DNA of 14,025 nt from NCBI RefSeq assembly GCF_946222045.1, contig NZ_CAMILN010000041.1:1-14025 (forward strand). The letters run 5' to 3'. Shown here one piece after another: positions 5,534 through 13,386 of this stretch. Under the pieces are notes generated by a model that was not told the DNA's origin, searched no databases, and saw nothing but the letters and a program-made list of their open reading frames with translations. Positions within the stretch are counted from its first letter, which is position 1. Each line of letters begins with the position of its first letter. Made by a program: the position numbers and the translations under genes. This DNA is from an uncultured Peptoniphilus sp. Its GTDB lineage: Bacteria; Bacillota; Clostridia; Tissierellales; Peptoniphilaceae.

Positions 5534-7354
5534 ATGGGAAAAATAATTGGTATTGATTTAGGTACAACTAACTCTGCAGTAGCAGTAATGGAAGGTGGAG
5601 AATCTGTAATTATTCCTAACATTGAAGGTAACAGAACTACTCCATCAGTAGTAGCTTTCACAAAAGACGGTGAAAGATTAGTAGGTGAAACTGCTAAGAG
5701 ACAAGCAATCACAAATCCTGATAGAACAATCTCATCTATTAAGAGACACATGGGTTCTGATTTCAACGTAAAAATTGACGACAAAACATACACTCCACAA
5801 GATATTTCAGCTATGATTTTACAAAAATTAAAGGCTGACGCAGAATCTTATCTTGGAGAATCAATTACAGAAGCTGTTATCACAGTTCCAGCTTACTTTA
5901 CAGATGCTCAAAGACAAGCAACTAAGGACGCAGGAAGAATTGCAGGACTTGATGTAAAGAGAATTGTAAACGAACCAACTGCAGCTGCACTTGCTTATGG
6001 AGAAGATGAGGACACTGAAGCCCAAACTGTTATGGTTTATGACCTTGGTGGTGGTACATTTGACGTATCTATCCTTGAACTTTCTGACGGGGTATTCGAA
6101 GTACACGCAACTCGTGGTAACAATAAACTTGGTGGAGATGACTTTGACAATAGATTAATTGACTATATTGCTGAAGAATTCAAAAAGGAAAATGGAGTTG
6201 ATCTTAAGGCTGATAACATGAGTCTTCAAAGACTTAAAGAAGCAGCTGAAAAGGCTAAGAAGGAACTTTCTTCTACAATGTCAACAAATATCAACCTTCC
6301 ATTTATCACAGCTTCACAATCTGGTCCACTTCACTTAAACATGGATGTAACTCGTGCTAAATTCGATGAACTTACAGCAGATCTTGTTAAGATGACTGAA
6401 GGACCTGTTAAGGATGCTTTAAATGACGCAGGACTTTCTGCAAATGAAATAGACAAGGTTCTTCTAGTTGGTGGTTCTACAAGAATCCCTGCAGTTCAAG
6501 AATGTATCAAGAAGTTAACTGGAAAGCAACCACAAAAGGATATTAACCCAGACGAATGTGTAGCTCTTGGTGCAGCAATCCAAGGTGGAGTTCTTTCTGG
6601 AGATGTTAAAGATTTACTTCTTCTTGACGTAACACCACTTTCTCTAGGAATTGAGACAATGGGTAACATTACAACAAGACTAATTGAAAGAAATACAACA
6701 ATCCCAACTAAGAAGTCACAAGTATTTACAACTGCAGCAGATAATCAAACTTCTGTAGAAATTCACGTACTTCAAGGTGAAAGACAAATGGCAAAAGACA
6801 ACGTAACTCTTGGTAGATTTACACTTGATGGTATTGCACCAGCAAGAAGAGGAGTGCCACAAATTGAAGTAACATTTGATATTGATGCAAATGGTATTGT
6901 AAATGTAAGTGCTAAGGACAAGGGTACTGGTAAAGAACAACACATCACTATTACATCTTCAACTAACTTAAATGAAGAAGAAATCGAAAAGAAAGTTAAG
7001 GAAGCAGAAATGTATGCTCAAGAAGATGCTAAGAAGAAAGATTTAATCGAAGCAAGAAACAACGCTGATTCAATGATTTACCAATCTGAAAACACACTTA
7101 AAGATGTTGAAGGAAAGATTTCTGATGCAGACAAGACTAAGATTGAAGAAGCAATCAAGGGACTTAAGGATGTAAAAGATGGCGAAGATCTTGAAGCTAT
7201 TAAATCTAAGACTGAAGAATTAACTCAAGCCTTCTACGCAATTTCAGAAGAAATTTATAAACAACAAGAAGGTCAAGCTGATGGTGGACAACAACAAGCT
7301 GATGACGATGTAGTTGACGCTGACTATGAAGTTGTGGATGAAGACGAAGAATAA
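5534..7354 (+). CDS. dnaK: DnaK, Hsp70 chaperone
   Basis: The product is the ATP-dependent Hsp70 that folds and rescues proteins in the cytoplasm with DnaJ and GrpE. It has 606 residues. The nucleotide-binding domain shows IGIDLGTTNS (5-14), VYDLGGGTFDVSIL (168-181) and VLLVGGSTRIPAVQ (309-322). The interdomain linker is DLLLLDVTPLSLG (360-372). The substrate-binding domain and helical lid follow, then a Gln-rich and acidic tail ending DADYEVVDEDEE. The region around residue 75-85 is short, as in Gram-positive DnaK, which lacks an insert found in proteobacterial Hsp70. AGGAGG (5520-5525) stands 8 nt before the ATG. Codon use is visibly more biased than in flanking genes (many TTC, AAC, GAC, CTT, CCA and GCA codons), consistent with very high expression. 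It is followed by a strong terminator. Confidence 0.99.
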   Translation: MGKIIGIDLGTTNSAVAVMEGGESVIIPNIEGNRTTPSVVAFTKDGERLVGETAKRQAITNPDRTISSIKRHMGSDFNVKIDDKTYTPQDISAMILQKLKADAESYLGESITEAVITVPAYFTDAQRQATKDAGRIAGLDVKRIVNEPTAAALAYGEDEDTEAQTVMVYDLGGGTFDVSILELSDGVFEVHATRGNNKLGGDDFDNRLIDYIAEEFKKENGVDLKADNMSLQRLKEAAEKAKKELSSTMSTNINLPFITASQSGPLHLNMDVTRAKFDELTADLVKMTEGPVKDALNDAGLSANEIDKVLLVGGSTRIPAVQECIKKLTGKQPQKDINPDECVALGAAIQGGVLSGDVKDLLLLDVTPLSLGIETMGNITTRLIERNTTIPTKKSQVFTTAADNQTSVEIHVLQGERQMAKDNVTLGRFTLDGIAPARRGVPQIEVTFDIDANGIVNVSAKDKGTGKEQHITITSSTNLNEEEIEKKVKEAEMYAQEDAKKKDLIEARNNADSMIYQSENTLKDVEGKISDADKTKIEEAIKGLKDVKDGEDLEAIKSKTEELTQAFYAISEEIYKQQEGQADGGQQQADDDVVDADYEVVDEDEE

Positions 7355-7369
7355 TAATTAAATAAAAAT

Positions 7370-7396
7370 GTTGCAGTTTCGGCTGCAACTTTTTTT
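7370..7396 (+). terminator. Terminator between dnaK and dnaJ
   Basis: GTTGCAG (7370-7376) pairs with CTGCAAC (7383-7389) around the loop TTTCGG, which can fold as a U-UUCG-G tetraloop, followed by seven Ts (7390-7396). It begins 16 nt after the dnaK stop. It should end most transcripts of hrcA-grpE-dnaK and limit read-through into dnaJ. The rest of the gap to dnaJ (7397-7523) is AT-rich without a convincing promoter: TAGAAT (7497-7502) and TATAGA (7502-7507) are possible -10 boxes, but I see no good -35 partner and no second CIRCE. Confidence 0.87.
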
Positions 7397-7523
7397 ATGT
7401 AGAAAATTATTTTCTGAAATTTTATAATTTTTCTTTTTAAATCCAGTATAAAAACATAAAAGTAGAATTAAACTTTCTTTTTTGTAGTTTTTATATTAGA
7501 ATATAGAACTATTGAGGTGGAAG

Positions 7524-8654
7524 ATGAGAAATTTTTATGAAATTCTTGAAGTTGAAAAAAATGTAACTAAAGAAGAGTTAAAGAGATCTTATAAGAAGCT
7601 TGCCAAAAAGTATCACCCAGACTTAAATCCAGGAGATGAAGTTGCTGAGGCAAAATTTAAAGAAATCTCCTATGCCTATGAAGTCTTAGCCGATGATGAA
7701 AAAAGACAAATCTACGATGTCTATGGCGAAGAAGGACTTAAGGGCAACATGGGTGGATCTGGAGGCGGTGGCTTCGGAGGTTTCTCTGATATATTTGATG
7801 ACATCTTTGATATTTTTGGCGGCTCAAGATCAAATAGATATGAATATGCAAACAGAAAAGACATGCCAAAGAAGGGACCGGATGCAAGAGTAGACATAAC
7901 TTTAGATTTCTTTGAAGCTATCTTTGGTGTAGAAAAAGAAATTTCTGTAAAGGTTAGGGAAGAGTGTTCCCACTGTCACGGCAGCAAGATGGAACCGGGA
8001 AGTGAAAAACACACTTGCGAGACTTGTAACGGCTCAGGTCAGGTTACCTCAGAGCAAAACACACCTTTTGGTAGGTTTGTAAGGACTTCTGCTTGTGAAG
8101 ATTGTAATGGAACAGGCGAAGTGATAGAAGAACCATGTAAGGAATGTGGCGGAAGAGGATCTAAGGCAAGAACTAAGAAGTTAAAAGTAAACATTCCTAA
8201 GGGAGTTGACACAGGAAATATTATTTCACTTAGGAACCAAGGATCTGTTGGAGAAAATGGTGGAGAAAATGGAGACATCTTTGTCTATATTAGGGTTAGA
8301 TCAGATGCAGTCTTCAAGAGAGAGGGCAATGATATTTACCTAAATATTCCAATTTCTTATTCAGATGCAGTCCTTGGTGCAAAGATAAAAGTTCCAACAC
8401 TTGAAAAAATTGTTGACTATGATATTCCAAAGGGAACTACAGGTGGAACTGTCTTTAGACTAAAGGGAGAAGGAGTTCCTTATGTCAACAGGGATAAACA
8501 AAGGGGAGACCTTTTCTTTAAGGTTGATATAATAATTCCTAAGAAAGTTAGCGATGAACAAAGAAAACTCCTTGAAGAGTTAAGAGAGACTGAACCAGAA
8601 GTTGCAGAAAATAAAAAATCATTTTTAGATAAGTTGAAAAATTTATTTGATTAA
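7524..8654 (+). CDS. dnaJ: DnaJ, Hsp40 co-chaperone
   Basis: The product is a type I J-protein that delivers clients to DnaK and stimulates its ATPase. It has 376 residues. The J-domain (1-70) has the HPD motif at 31-33 in KKYHPDLNPGD. A short Gly/Phe region follows (about 77-101, GGSGGGGFGGF). The zinc region has four cysteine pairs: Cys148/151, 165/168, 191/194 and 205/208. The first repeat, CSHCHGSK, lacks the last glycine of CxxCxGxG, while the other three fit. Two C-terminal beta domains complete the protein. The start is ATG 7524 with GAGG at 7514-7517; an in-frame TTG at 7512 overlaps that site and is rejected. It is separated from dnaK by a terminator, so expression comes from read-through or an unseen local promoter. 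Confidence 0.98.
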   Translation: MRNFYEILEVEKNVTKEELKRSYKKLAKKYHPDLNPGDEVAEAKFKEISYAYEVLADDEKRQIYDVYGEEGLKGNMGGSGGGGFGGFSDIFDDIFDIFGGSRSNRYEYANRKDMPKKGPDARVDITLDFFEAIFGVEKEISVKVREECSHCHGSKMEPGSEKHTCETCNGSGQVTSEQNTPFGRFVRTSACEDCNGTGEVIEEPCKECGGRGSKARTKKLKVNIPKGVDTGNIISLRNQGSVGENGGENGDIFVYIRVRSDAVFKREGNDIYLNIPISYSDAVLGAKIKVPTLEKIVDYDIPKGTTGGTVFRLKGEGVPYVNRDKQRGDLFFKVDIIIPKKVSDEQRKLLEELRETEPEVAENKKSFLDKLKNLFD

Positions 8655-8679
8655 TGCGGATCACTGATTCGCATTTTTT
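8653..8679 (+). terminator. Terminator after dnaJ
   Basis: AATGCGGATC (8653-8662) pairs with GATTCGCATT (8666-8675), ten pairs with one G-T, around a 3-nt loop and followed by six Ts (8674-8679). It starts within the dnaJ stop codon. It closes the heat-shock block and separates it from the RNA-modification operon. Confidence 0.85.
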
Positions 8680-8682
8680 AAA

Positions 8683-8711
8683 TTGTATAAAGAAATTATC
8701 TATAATATAAT
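8683..8711 (+). promoter_or_regulatory. Probable promoter of prmA-rsmE-mtaB operon
   Basis: TTGTAT (8683-8688), a 17-nt spacer and TATAAT (8706-8711) form a plausible promoter directly after the dnaJ terminator. A second TATAAT overlaps it (8701-8706), with a poorer -35 (TTAAAT, 8678-8683). The downstream box would start transcription very near the AAGGTGAT ribosome binding site (8717-8724), leaving a very short leader. The upstream box leaves slightly more room, so the exact start is uncertain. Confidence 0.6.
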
Positions 8712-8727
8712 GAAACAAGGTGATTAG

Positions 8728-9633
8728 ATGAAATACATTGAAATGACAATAAATACTTCAAAGGATAAAAAAGATATCATTGAAGGAATTCTATTTGATT
8801 ATGGAATTTATACAACAGAAGAAATTTCTAGCGACATAGTGGATGAGCTTGACCAAGATGAGAAGGATTGGGACTTTATTGACTATCCTCTTCTAAATTC
8901 AAGTGAAGATGTCTTTGCTCTTAGGGTTTATCCAGAAAACATGGAGGACGCAAATAATTTAAAGACTGAATTAAGTGAAAAAAATCTTGGACAATGTCTT
9001 ATTGAAGAGAAAGACGACGAAGATTGGGCTAATAATTGGAAAAAATATTATAAACCACTAGAAATTGGAGAAAGGCTTGCTATTGTTCCTGAGTGGGAAG
9101 ATTATGACGAGAAAGATAGGGTTATTATAAAGATTAACCCAGGTATGGCCTTTGGTACAGGTACTCATGAATCAACTTATATGTGTCTTGAACTCTTAGA
9201 GAGATATGTAAATAAAGACGATGATATTTTTGACATTGGTTGTGGATCAGGCATACTTGCTATAGCAGCTCTAAAACTTGGGGCAAAGAAAGCTCTTTTA
9301 GTTGATATTGATGAAAAATGCATTGATGCGAGTCATGAAAATGCAGGTTTAAATGATCTCGAAGACAAGATGGAAATTAAGAAGGGAAATCTTCTTGATG
9401 TTGTTAAGGGAAGGGCAGACCTAATAGTTTCCAATATTATTGCAGAGATAATCGTTGATGAGATAAAAAATCTCAAGAACCACATGGACAAGGGTGGAAT
9501 TTTTATAACTTCTGGAATTATAAAAGAGAGAAGACAAATGGTAATTCATGCCCTAGAAGAAAATGGTTTTGAAATTATTGACGAGTTAGAAAAAAATAAT
9601 TGGGTTGCCATTGTAGGAAGATTAAATGTATAG
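8728..9633 (+). CDS. prmA: Ribosomal protein L11 methyltransferase
   Basis: The product is a SAM-dependent enzyme that trimethylates ribosomal protein L11. It has 301 residues. An N-terminal L11-recognition domain (about 1-95) is followed by WANNWKKYYKPLEIGERLAIVPEWE (100-124), typical of PrmA. AFGTGTHEST (141-150) is the family signature, DIGCGSGIL (169-177) is the SAM-binding loop, and SNIIAE (235-240) corresponds to the catalytic-site segment. The start ATG follows AAGGTGAT at 8717-8724. It overlaps rsmE by 8 nt. Clustering after dnaJ with rsmE and mtaB is the conserved yqeT-yqeU-yqeV order of Bacillus. Here, however, it has its own promoter, so it need not be heat-induced. Confidence 0.96.
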   Translation: MKYIEMTINTSKDKKDIIEGILFDYGIYTTEEISSDIVDELDQDEKDWDFIDYPLLNSSEDVFALRVYPENMEDANNLKTELSEKNLGQCLIEEKDDEDWANNWKKYYKPLEIGERLAIVPEWEDYDEKDRVIIKINPGMAFGTGTHESTYMCLELLERYVNKDDDIFDIGCGSGILAIAALKLGAKKALLVDIDEKCIDASHENAGLNDLEDKMEIKKGNLLDVVKGRADLIVSNIIAEIIVDEIKNLKNHMDKGGIFITSGIIKERRQMVIHALEENGFEIIDELEKNNWVAIVGRLNV

Positions 9634-10315
9634 ATTTTTTGAAGATAGAAGGTTTGAAGGTAATACAAATCTTAAAGAAGAAACCCTCCACCACCTTAGA
9701 AATGTAATTAGGATAAATGACGGAGAAGTCTTTCAAGTTGTTTTTGAAGATGGGATTTTTTCTTTCGCTTATGAAGGTGGAAAAATAAAAAATCTTGGGG
9801 AAGTTCAAGAATCCAATGAATCTAAGGTGAGACTTTCCTTATTTTTTGGTGTCCTCAAAAACAACAAGTCTGAAGATGTCCTAAGGCATGCAACAGAAAT
9901 TGGGGTTAGTGATTTTTATCCAGTTATAATGGATAGGACTATTTCAGATATTTCCAAGAAAAAAGAAAAGAAAATGGAAAGATTTCAAAAAATCGTAGAG
10001 TCTGCAGCGAAACAGTCAAAAAGAGATATAATTCCCATAGTTCACGACATAATAAAGACAGAAGATATTTTAAAGTTTTCTGGAGATTTAGTCTTATGTT
10101 ATGAAGATGAAAATAAGACCCAATTAGGGGAAATAACAAGATCTCTTGGCAACAATATTGGGCTTGTTATTGGTCCAGAGGGTGGAATATCAGAAAAAGA
10201 ACTTGAAATCTTAAGTGAAGCTAAAAAAGTCGGACTTGGCAAGAGAATACTTCGTGCAGAGACCGCAGCTATAAGTGCTTCATTTTATATAATACACGCA
10301 AAGGAGTGTGAGTAA
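9626..10315 (+). CDS. rsmE: 16S rRNA m3U1498 methyltransferase RsmE
   Basis: The product is a SPOUT-class methyltransferase that modifies N3 of U1498 in 16S rRNA in the decoding region. It has 229 residues. The N-terminal PUA-like domain begins MYRFFEDRRF and includes HHLRNVIRI (22-30). The knotted SPOUT fold carries ATEIGVSDFYPV (89-100), KQSKRDIIPIV (129-139), the SAM-binding loop IGPEGGISE (182-190) and LGKRILRAETAAI (204-216). It begins 8 nt inside prmA and ends sharing one base with the mtaB start (TAATG), so translation is probably coupled on both sides. Confidence 0.96.
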   Translation: MYRFFEDRRFEGNTNLKEETLHHLRNVIRINDGEVFQVVFEDGIFSFAYEGGKIKNLGEVQESNESKVRLSLFFGVLKNNKSEDVLRHATEIGVSDFYPVIMDRTISDISKKKEKKMERFQKIVESAAKQSKRDIIPIVHDIIKTEDILKFSGDLVLCYEDENKTQLGEITRSLGNNIGLVIGPEGGISEKELEILSEAKKVGLGKRILRAETAAISASFYIIHAKECE

Positions 10316-11613
10316 TGGAAAAAACTTTTTCAATTTTAACTCTTGGCTGTAAGGTTAACCAATATGAATCAGAAGCCATGAGTGAACTCTTTGAAAGCAG
10401 GGGATATAGACAAGTTGAAAATGATGATATAAGTGACGTTTATATAGTTAATACTTGCACAGTTACAAATTTATCAGATAGAAAATCAAGACAGTTTATT
10501 AGAAAATCAAAGAAAAACAATCCGGATTCAGTTGTGGCAGTAGTGGGTTGCTATTCACAAGTTTCCCCTGATGAAGTAAAAAACATTGATGGAGTTGATG
10601 TTGTTGTTGGGACAACAGAAAGAGATAGGATTGTTGACTTAATTGAAGAGTCTAAAGAAAAAAGTGAAAAAATAAATATTGTTAAGAACTTAAAGAATGT
10701 ACGTGAATTTGCAAATACGACAAATTTTGACAGTAACAACAGAACTCGAGCCTACATGAAGGTACAAGATGGTTGCAACAGATTTTGCACCTACTGCATA
10801 ATTCCCTTTGCAAGAGGCCCCATTAGGTCTAGGACAATTGAAGACTCAGTAAGAGAAGCAAGGACACTTGCAGATAGGGGATTTAAAGAGATTGTACTAA
10901 CGGGAATTCACATTGGGTCTTTTGGCAAGGACCTTGGCGATATGAGATTAATTGATTTAATTGAAGCTATTGCTGAAGTTGATGGAATCGAAAGAATTAG
11001 ACTTTCTTCAGTTGAACCACTTATAATTACAGAGGAATTTATGGAGAGGGCAGTAAAGACAGGAAAATTATGCGACCACTTCCATCTTTCCCTTCAAAGC
11101 GGATCTAACAATATCTTAAAGGCAATGAATAGAAGGTACACTCGTGAAGAATATATTGAAAAGGCAAATATAATTAGAAAATACATGCCTCACGCTGGAC
11201 TAACAACTGATATAATAGTTGGTTTTCCAGGAGAAAGTGATGAAGATTTTGAAGATTCTATGAAGATTGTAGGAGAAGTTGGCTTCTCAAGGATTCATGT
11301 CTTTAAATATTCCAAGAGAAAAAATACAAAAGCTGCCGAAATGAAAAATCAAATTGATGGCAATATTAAAAAAGAAAGATCTGAAAAATTAATTGCACTT
11401 GGGGAAGAATACCAGGAAATATTTGAAAGAGAAAACATGAAAACTCCTCAATCAGTTTTATTTGAAGAAGAACATAATGGAGTATATTATGGCTACACAA
11501 CAAACTACATCAGAGTTAAGGTAAAATCTGAGGAGGACCTTACAAATAAAATAAAGAAAGTAAAAATTTTGGACACAGGTGAAATTGCAAATTGTGAGGT
11601 TATTGGTGATTAA
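10315..11613 (+). CDS. mtaB: MtaB, tRNA t6A37 methylthiotransferase
   Basis: The product is a radical-SAM enzyme that converts t6A37 to ms2t6A37 in tRNAs reading ANN codons. It has 432 residues. The N-terminal UPF0004 domain starts TLGCKVNQYESEAM, the MtaB form of the signature, and carries cluster ligands Cys12, Cys48 and Cys79. The radical-SAM cluster is Cys154-X3-Cys158-X2-Cys161 (CNRFCTYCIIP). DIIVGFPGESDEDF (299-312) lies in the barrel. The final 55 or so residues fit a TRAM domain. These features separate it from MiaB and RimO. It starts at the last base of the rsmE stop and its TAA directly abuts the next ATG. Confidence 0.95.
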   Translation: MEKTFSILTLGCKVNQYESEAMSELFESRGYRQVENDDISDVYIVNTCTVTNLSDRKSRQFIRKSKKNNPDSVVAVVGCYSQVSPDEVKNIDGVDVVVGTTERDRIVDLIEESKEKSEKINIVKNLKNVREFANTTNFDSNNRTRAYMKVQDGCNRFCTYCIIPFARGPIRSRTIEDSVREARTLADRGFKEIVLTGIHIGSFGKDLGDMRLIDLIEAIAEVDGIERIRLSSVEPLIITEEFMERAVKTGKLCDHFHLSLQSGSNNILKAMNRRYTREEYIEKANIIRKYMPHAGLTTDIIVGFPGESDEDFEDSMKIVGEVGFSRIHVFKYSKRKNTKAAEMKNQIDGNIKKERSEKLIALGEEYQEIFERENMKTPQSVLFEEEHNGVYYGYTTNYIRVKVKSEEDLTNKIKKVKILDTGEIANCEVIGD

Positions 11614-11997
11614 ATGTTAAAGATAAGAGCGCATCACCTTTTGTGCACAGAAAATTTTGTGGGCGAGGGTTACAGTGATGATTTCTCAAAAAATATGACG
11701 AAAGTCATTGGGCAGCTAAAAGAGAACCCAAGGGTTAAATTACTTGTTGACCTTGACGACATTTGTGGTCCTTGTCCAGAAAATCTCGGGACTAGGTGCG
11801 AAAATGATGATTTGGTAAAATCCTATGATAGAAAAGTTTTAGAAGCTTTAAACTTATCTGAAGGTGAAATTTATTCATGGAATGACATAAGAAAGCTTGC
11901 CTGTGATATAATATTTGCAAGAAATAGGCGAGAAGAGATTTGCGGAGAATGTCAGTGGAATGAACTCTGTAAAAAAGTTGAAGCCAAAAGGAGGTAA
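11614..11997 (+). CDS. Cysteine-rich DUF1284 protein
   Basis: The product has 127 residues and begins MLKIRAHHLLCTENFVGEGY, the hallmark of DUF1284 proteins, whose function is not established. Eight cysteines (11, 51, 54, 62, 97, 110, 113, 119) are arranged in pairs: CGPCP (51-55), with Cys62 nearby, and CGECQWNELC (110-119), together with His7 and His8. This pattern suggests a metal or Fe-S site. There is no signal peptide or membrane segment. It is charged and cytoplasmic in appearance, with a basic C-terminus. GGTGAT (11606-11611) precedes the ATG, which directly follows the mtaB stop. It lies 2 nt before the HIT gene. The link to the Fe-S enzyme MtaB is by position only, and I do not assign a role. 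Confidence 0.85.
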   Translation: MLKIRAHHLLCTENFVGEGYSDDFSKNMTKVIGQLKENPRVKLLVDLDDICGPCPENLGTRCENDDLVKSYDRKVLEALNLSEGEIYSWNDIRKLACDIIFARNRREEICGECQWNELCKKVEAKRR

Positions 11998-11999
11998 GT

Positions 12000-12338
12000 A
12001 TGGACTGTTTATTTTGTAAAATAATCAAGGGAGAAATTCCTTCAACAAAACTTTATGAAGATGAACTTGTGTATGCTTTTAGAGATATAGACCCACAAGC
12101 TCCTACTCATTTTTTAATTGTTCCTAAGGAGCATATTGCATCGGCTGATGATCTTGATGATGAACATAAGGAACTAATAGGTCACATCTTCTTGGTTGCG
12201 AAAAAGCTTTGTGCAGAAGAAGGGCTTACAAAGGGATACAGAATTGTAAATAATTGCAAAGAAGACGGGGGTCAAACTGTAGATCATCTTCACTTCCATG
12301 TACTTGGAGGAAGAAGTTTAAATTGGCCACCAGGTTGA
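12000..12338 (+). CDS. HIT family purine nucleoside phosphoramidase (HinT-like)
   Basis: The product is a 112-residue histidine-triad protein of the HinT branch, which hydrolyses AMP-linked phosphoramidates, for example aminoacyl-adenylate by-products. The triad HLHFHVLGG has His96, His98 and His100, and GGQTVDHLHFH and the ending SLNWPPG are characteristic. Cys3 and Cys6 form an N-terminal CxxC seen in some members. The ribosome binding site AGGAGGTAAGT overlaps the stop of the DUF1284 gene, so the two are co-translated. A terminator follows after 13 nt, making this the last gene of the prmA operon. In many Firmicutes a HIT gene follows mtaB directly; here one gene intervenes. Confidence 0.94.
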   Translation: MDCLFCKIIKGEIPSTKLYEDELVYAFRDIDPQAPTHFLIVPKEHIASADDLDDEHKELIGHIFLVAKKLCAEEGLTKGYRIVNNCKEDGGQTVDHLHFHVLGGRSLNWPPG

Positions 12339-12351
12339 TAAAATTTTACTG

Positions 12352-12380
12352 ATGCCGGGATTATTTCCTGGCATTTTTTT
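12352..12380 (+). terminator. Terminator after the HIT gene
   Basis: ATGCCGGGA (12352-12360) pairs with TCCTGGCAT (12366-12374), nine pairs with one G-T, around a 5-nt loop and followed by seven Ts (12374-12380). It ends the prmA operon. The gap up to 12531 is AT-rich and non-coding; it holds a TATAAT at 12474-12479 with only a poor -35 (TATCAA 12451-12456), which may be the promoter for the next gene. Confidence 0.88.
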
Positions 12381-12531
12381 ATTTTGTATAATAACTTATG
12401 ATAAAAAAATTTTTAATTAAAAATTTGTAACACTTTTAGACTTTTGGTTATATCAATAATTGAAAATATTTAATATAATAAATTTAAGAATACATTATGG
12501 GAAAACAGACTCTAAAGAAGGAAGATGATTT

Positions 12532-13371
12532 ATGAAATTAGGATTTGTTGATGTTGGTGGAGGAACACGTGGAATTTATGGGGCAGGAGTTTTTGATTAT
12601 TTAATGGAAGAGGGCATAAGCGGTGACTACTTTATTGGAGTGTCTGCTGGAGCTGCTAATGGTGCCTCTTTTCTTGCCAAGCAACCAAGAAGAAATTTTG
12701 TCTTTTATAATAATTATGCCTTTAGAAAAGAATATATGAGTCTAAAAAATTATTTAAAAACGGGTTCATATATTGATTTAGATTATATTTATTCGGACTT
12801 AAGTGCATCAAATGGAGAATATCCTCTTGACTATAAAACTATGATGGAAAATCCAATGGAATTTGAAATAGTTGCAACAGATGCAAGGACAGGCAGACCA
12901 AAATATTTTAATAAGAATGACCTTATTATTGATGAGTATGATCCAATTAAAGCATCATGTTGTGTTCCAGTCCTTTGTAATCCCTATGAGGTTAAGGGAG
13001 TCCCTTACTTTGATGGTGGGCTGTCTGACCCAATTCCCTTTAAGAAAGCCTTTGAAGCTGGCTGTGAAAAGGTGATTCTTGTTCTAACAAGACCCAAAGA
13101 TTACTTTAGGGAAAAGAGAAAGGACAAAAAGTTTGTAAGATTACTTAGGAGAAATTACCCAAGAGTTTCAAAAGCTTTTGCAAAGAGATATGAAGTTTAT
13201 AATCAAAGCCTTAGGGAAGCAATTGAACTAGAAAAACAAAATAAAATAATAATTATAGCTCCAAGTGACATTGGAAACTTAAAAACACTAAGTCAAAATC
13301 ATGAACAATTAGAAAACTTATATGAAATGGGTAGAAGGGATGCAAAGGAAGCACTAAATTTAAAATCATAA
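12532..13371 (+). CDS. Patatin-like phospholipase (YjjU type)
   Basis: The product is a 279-residue patatin-family acyl hydrolase predicted to cleave phospholipids or other acyl esters with a Ser-Asp dyad. DVGGGTRGIYGAGV (7-20) forms the oxyanion region. GVSAG (36-40) holds nucleophile Ser38, and DGGLSDP (161-167) holds Asp161. The last 80 or so residues (KRYEVYNQSLREAIELEKQ to LYEMGRRDAKEAL) resemble the C-terminal extension of the YjjU group (DUF6363). No signal peptide or membrane segment is visible, so it is likely cytoplasmic or peripheral to the membrane. The ATG is preceded by AAGGAAG. A membrane-protein gene follows 15 nt downstream, likely in the same transcript. The substrate is unknown. 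Confidence 0.9.
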   Translation: MKLGFVDVGGGTRGIYGAGVFDYLMEEGISGDYFIGVSAGAANGASFLAKQPRRNFVFYNNYAFRKEYMSLKNYLKTGSYIDLDYIYSDLSASNGEYPLDYKTMMENPMEFEIVATDARTGRPKYFNKNDLIIDEYDPIKASCCVPVLCNPYEVKGVPYFDGGLSDPIPFKKAFEAGCEKVILVLTRPKDYFREKRKDKKFVRLLRRNYPRVSKAFAKRYEVYNQSLREAIELEKQNKIIIIAPSDIGNLKTLSQNHEQLENLYEMGRRDAKEALNLKS

Positions 13372-13386
13372 AAATGAGATGAGAAT

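Noticed and set aside
7206..7388. 60-codon minus-strand frame at the end of dnaK
   Set aside because: It arises from the Gln-rich and acidic codons of the DnaK tail read backwards and runs through the terminator; no family resemblance.
7397..7511. Search for a small gene or regulatory RNA between dnaK terminator and dnaJ
   Set aside because: The stretch is AT-rich, its only ATG is followed at once by TAG, and no stable hairpin beyond the terminator or second CIRCE was seen.
7512..7523. TTG start of dnaJ at 7512
   Set aside because: The codons TTG AGG TGG are the Shine-Dalgarno region itself; J-domain proteins start right before the F/Y-Y-E motif, as with ATG 7524.
7754..7826. Gly/Asp/Phe-rich repetitive stretch in dnaJ as a possible repeat
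   Set aside because: This is the Gly/Phe linker of type I J-proteins, a coding low-complexity region rather than a DNA repeat.
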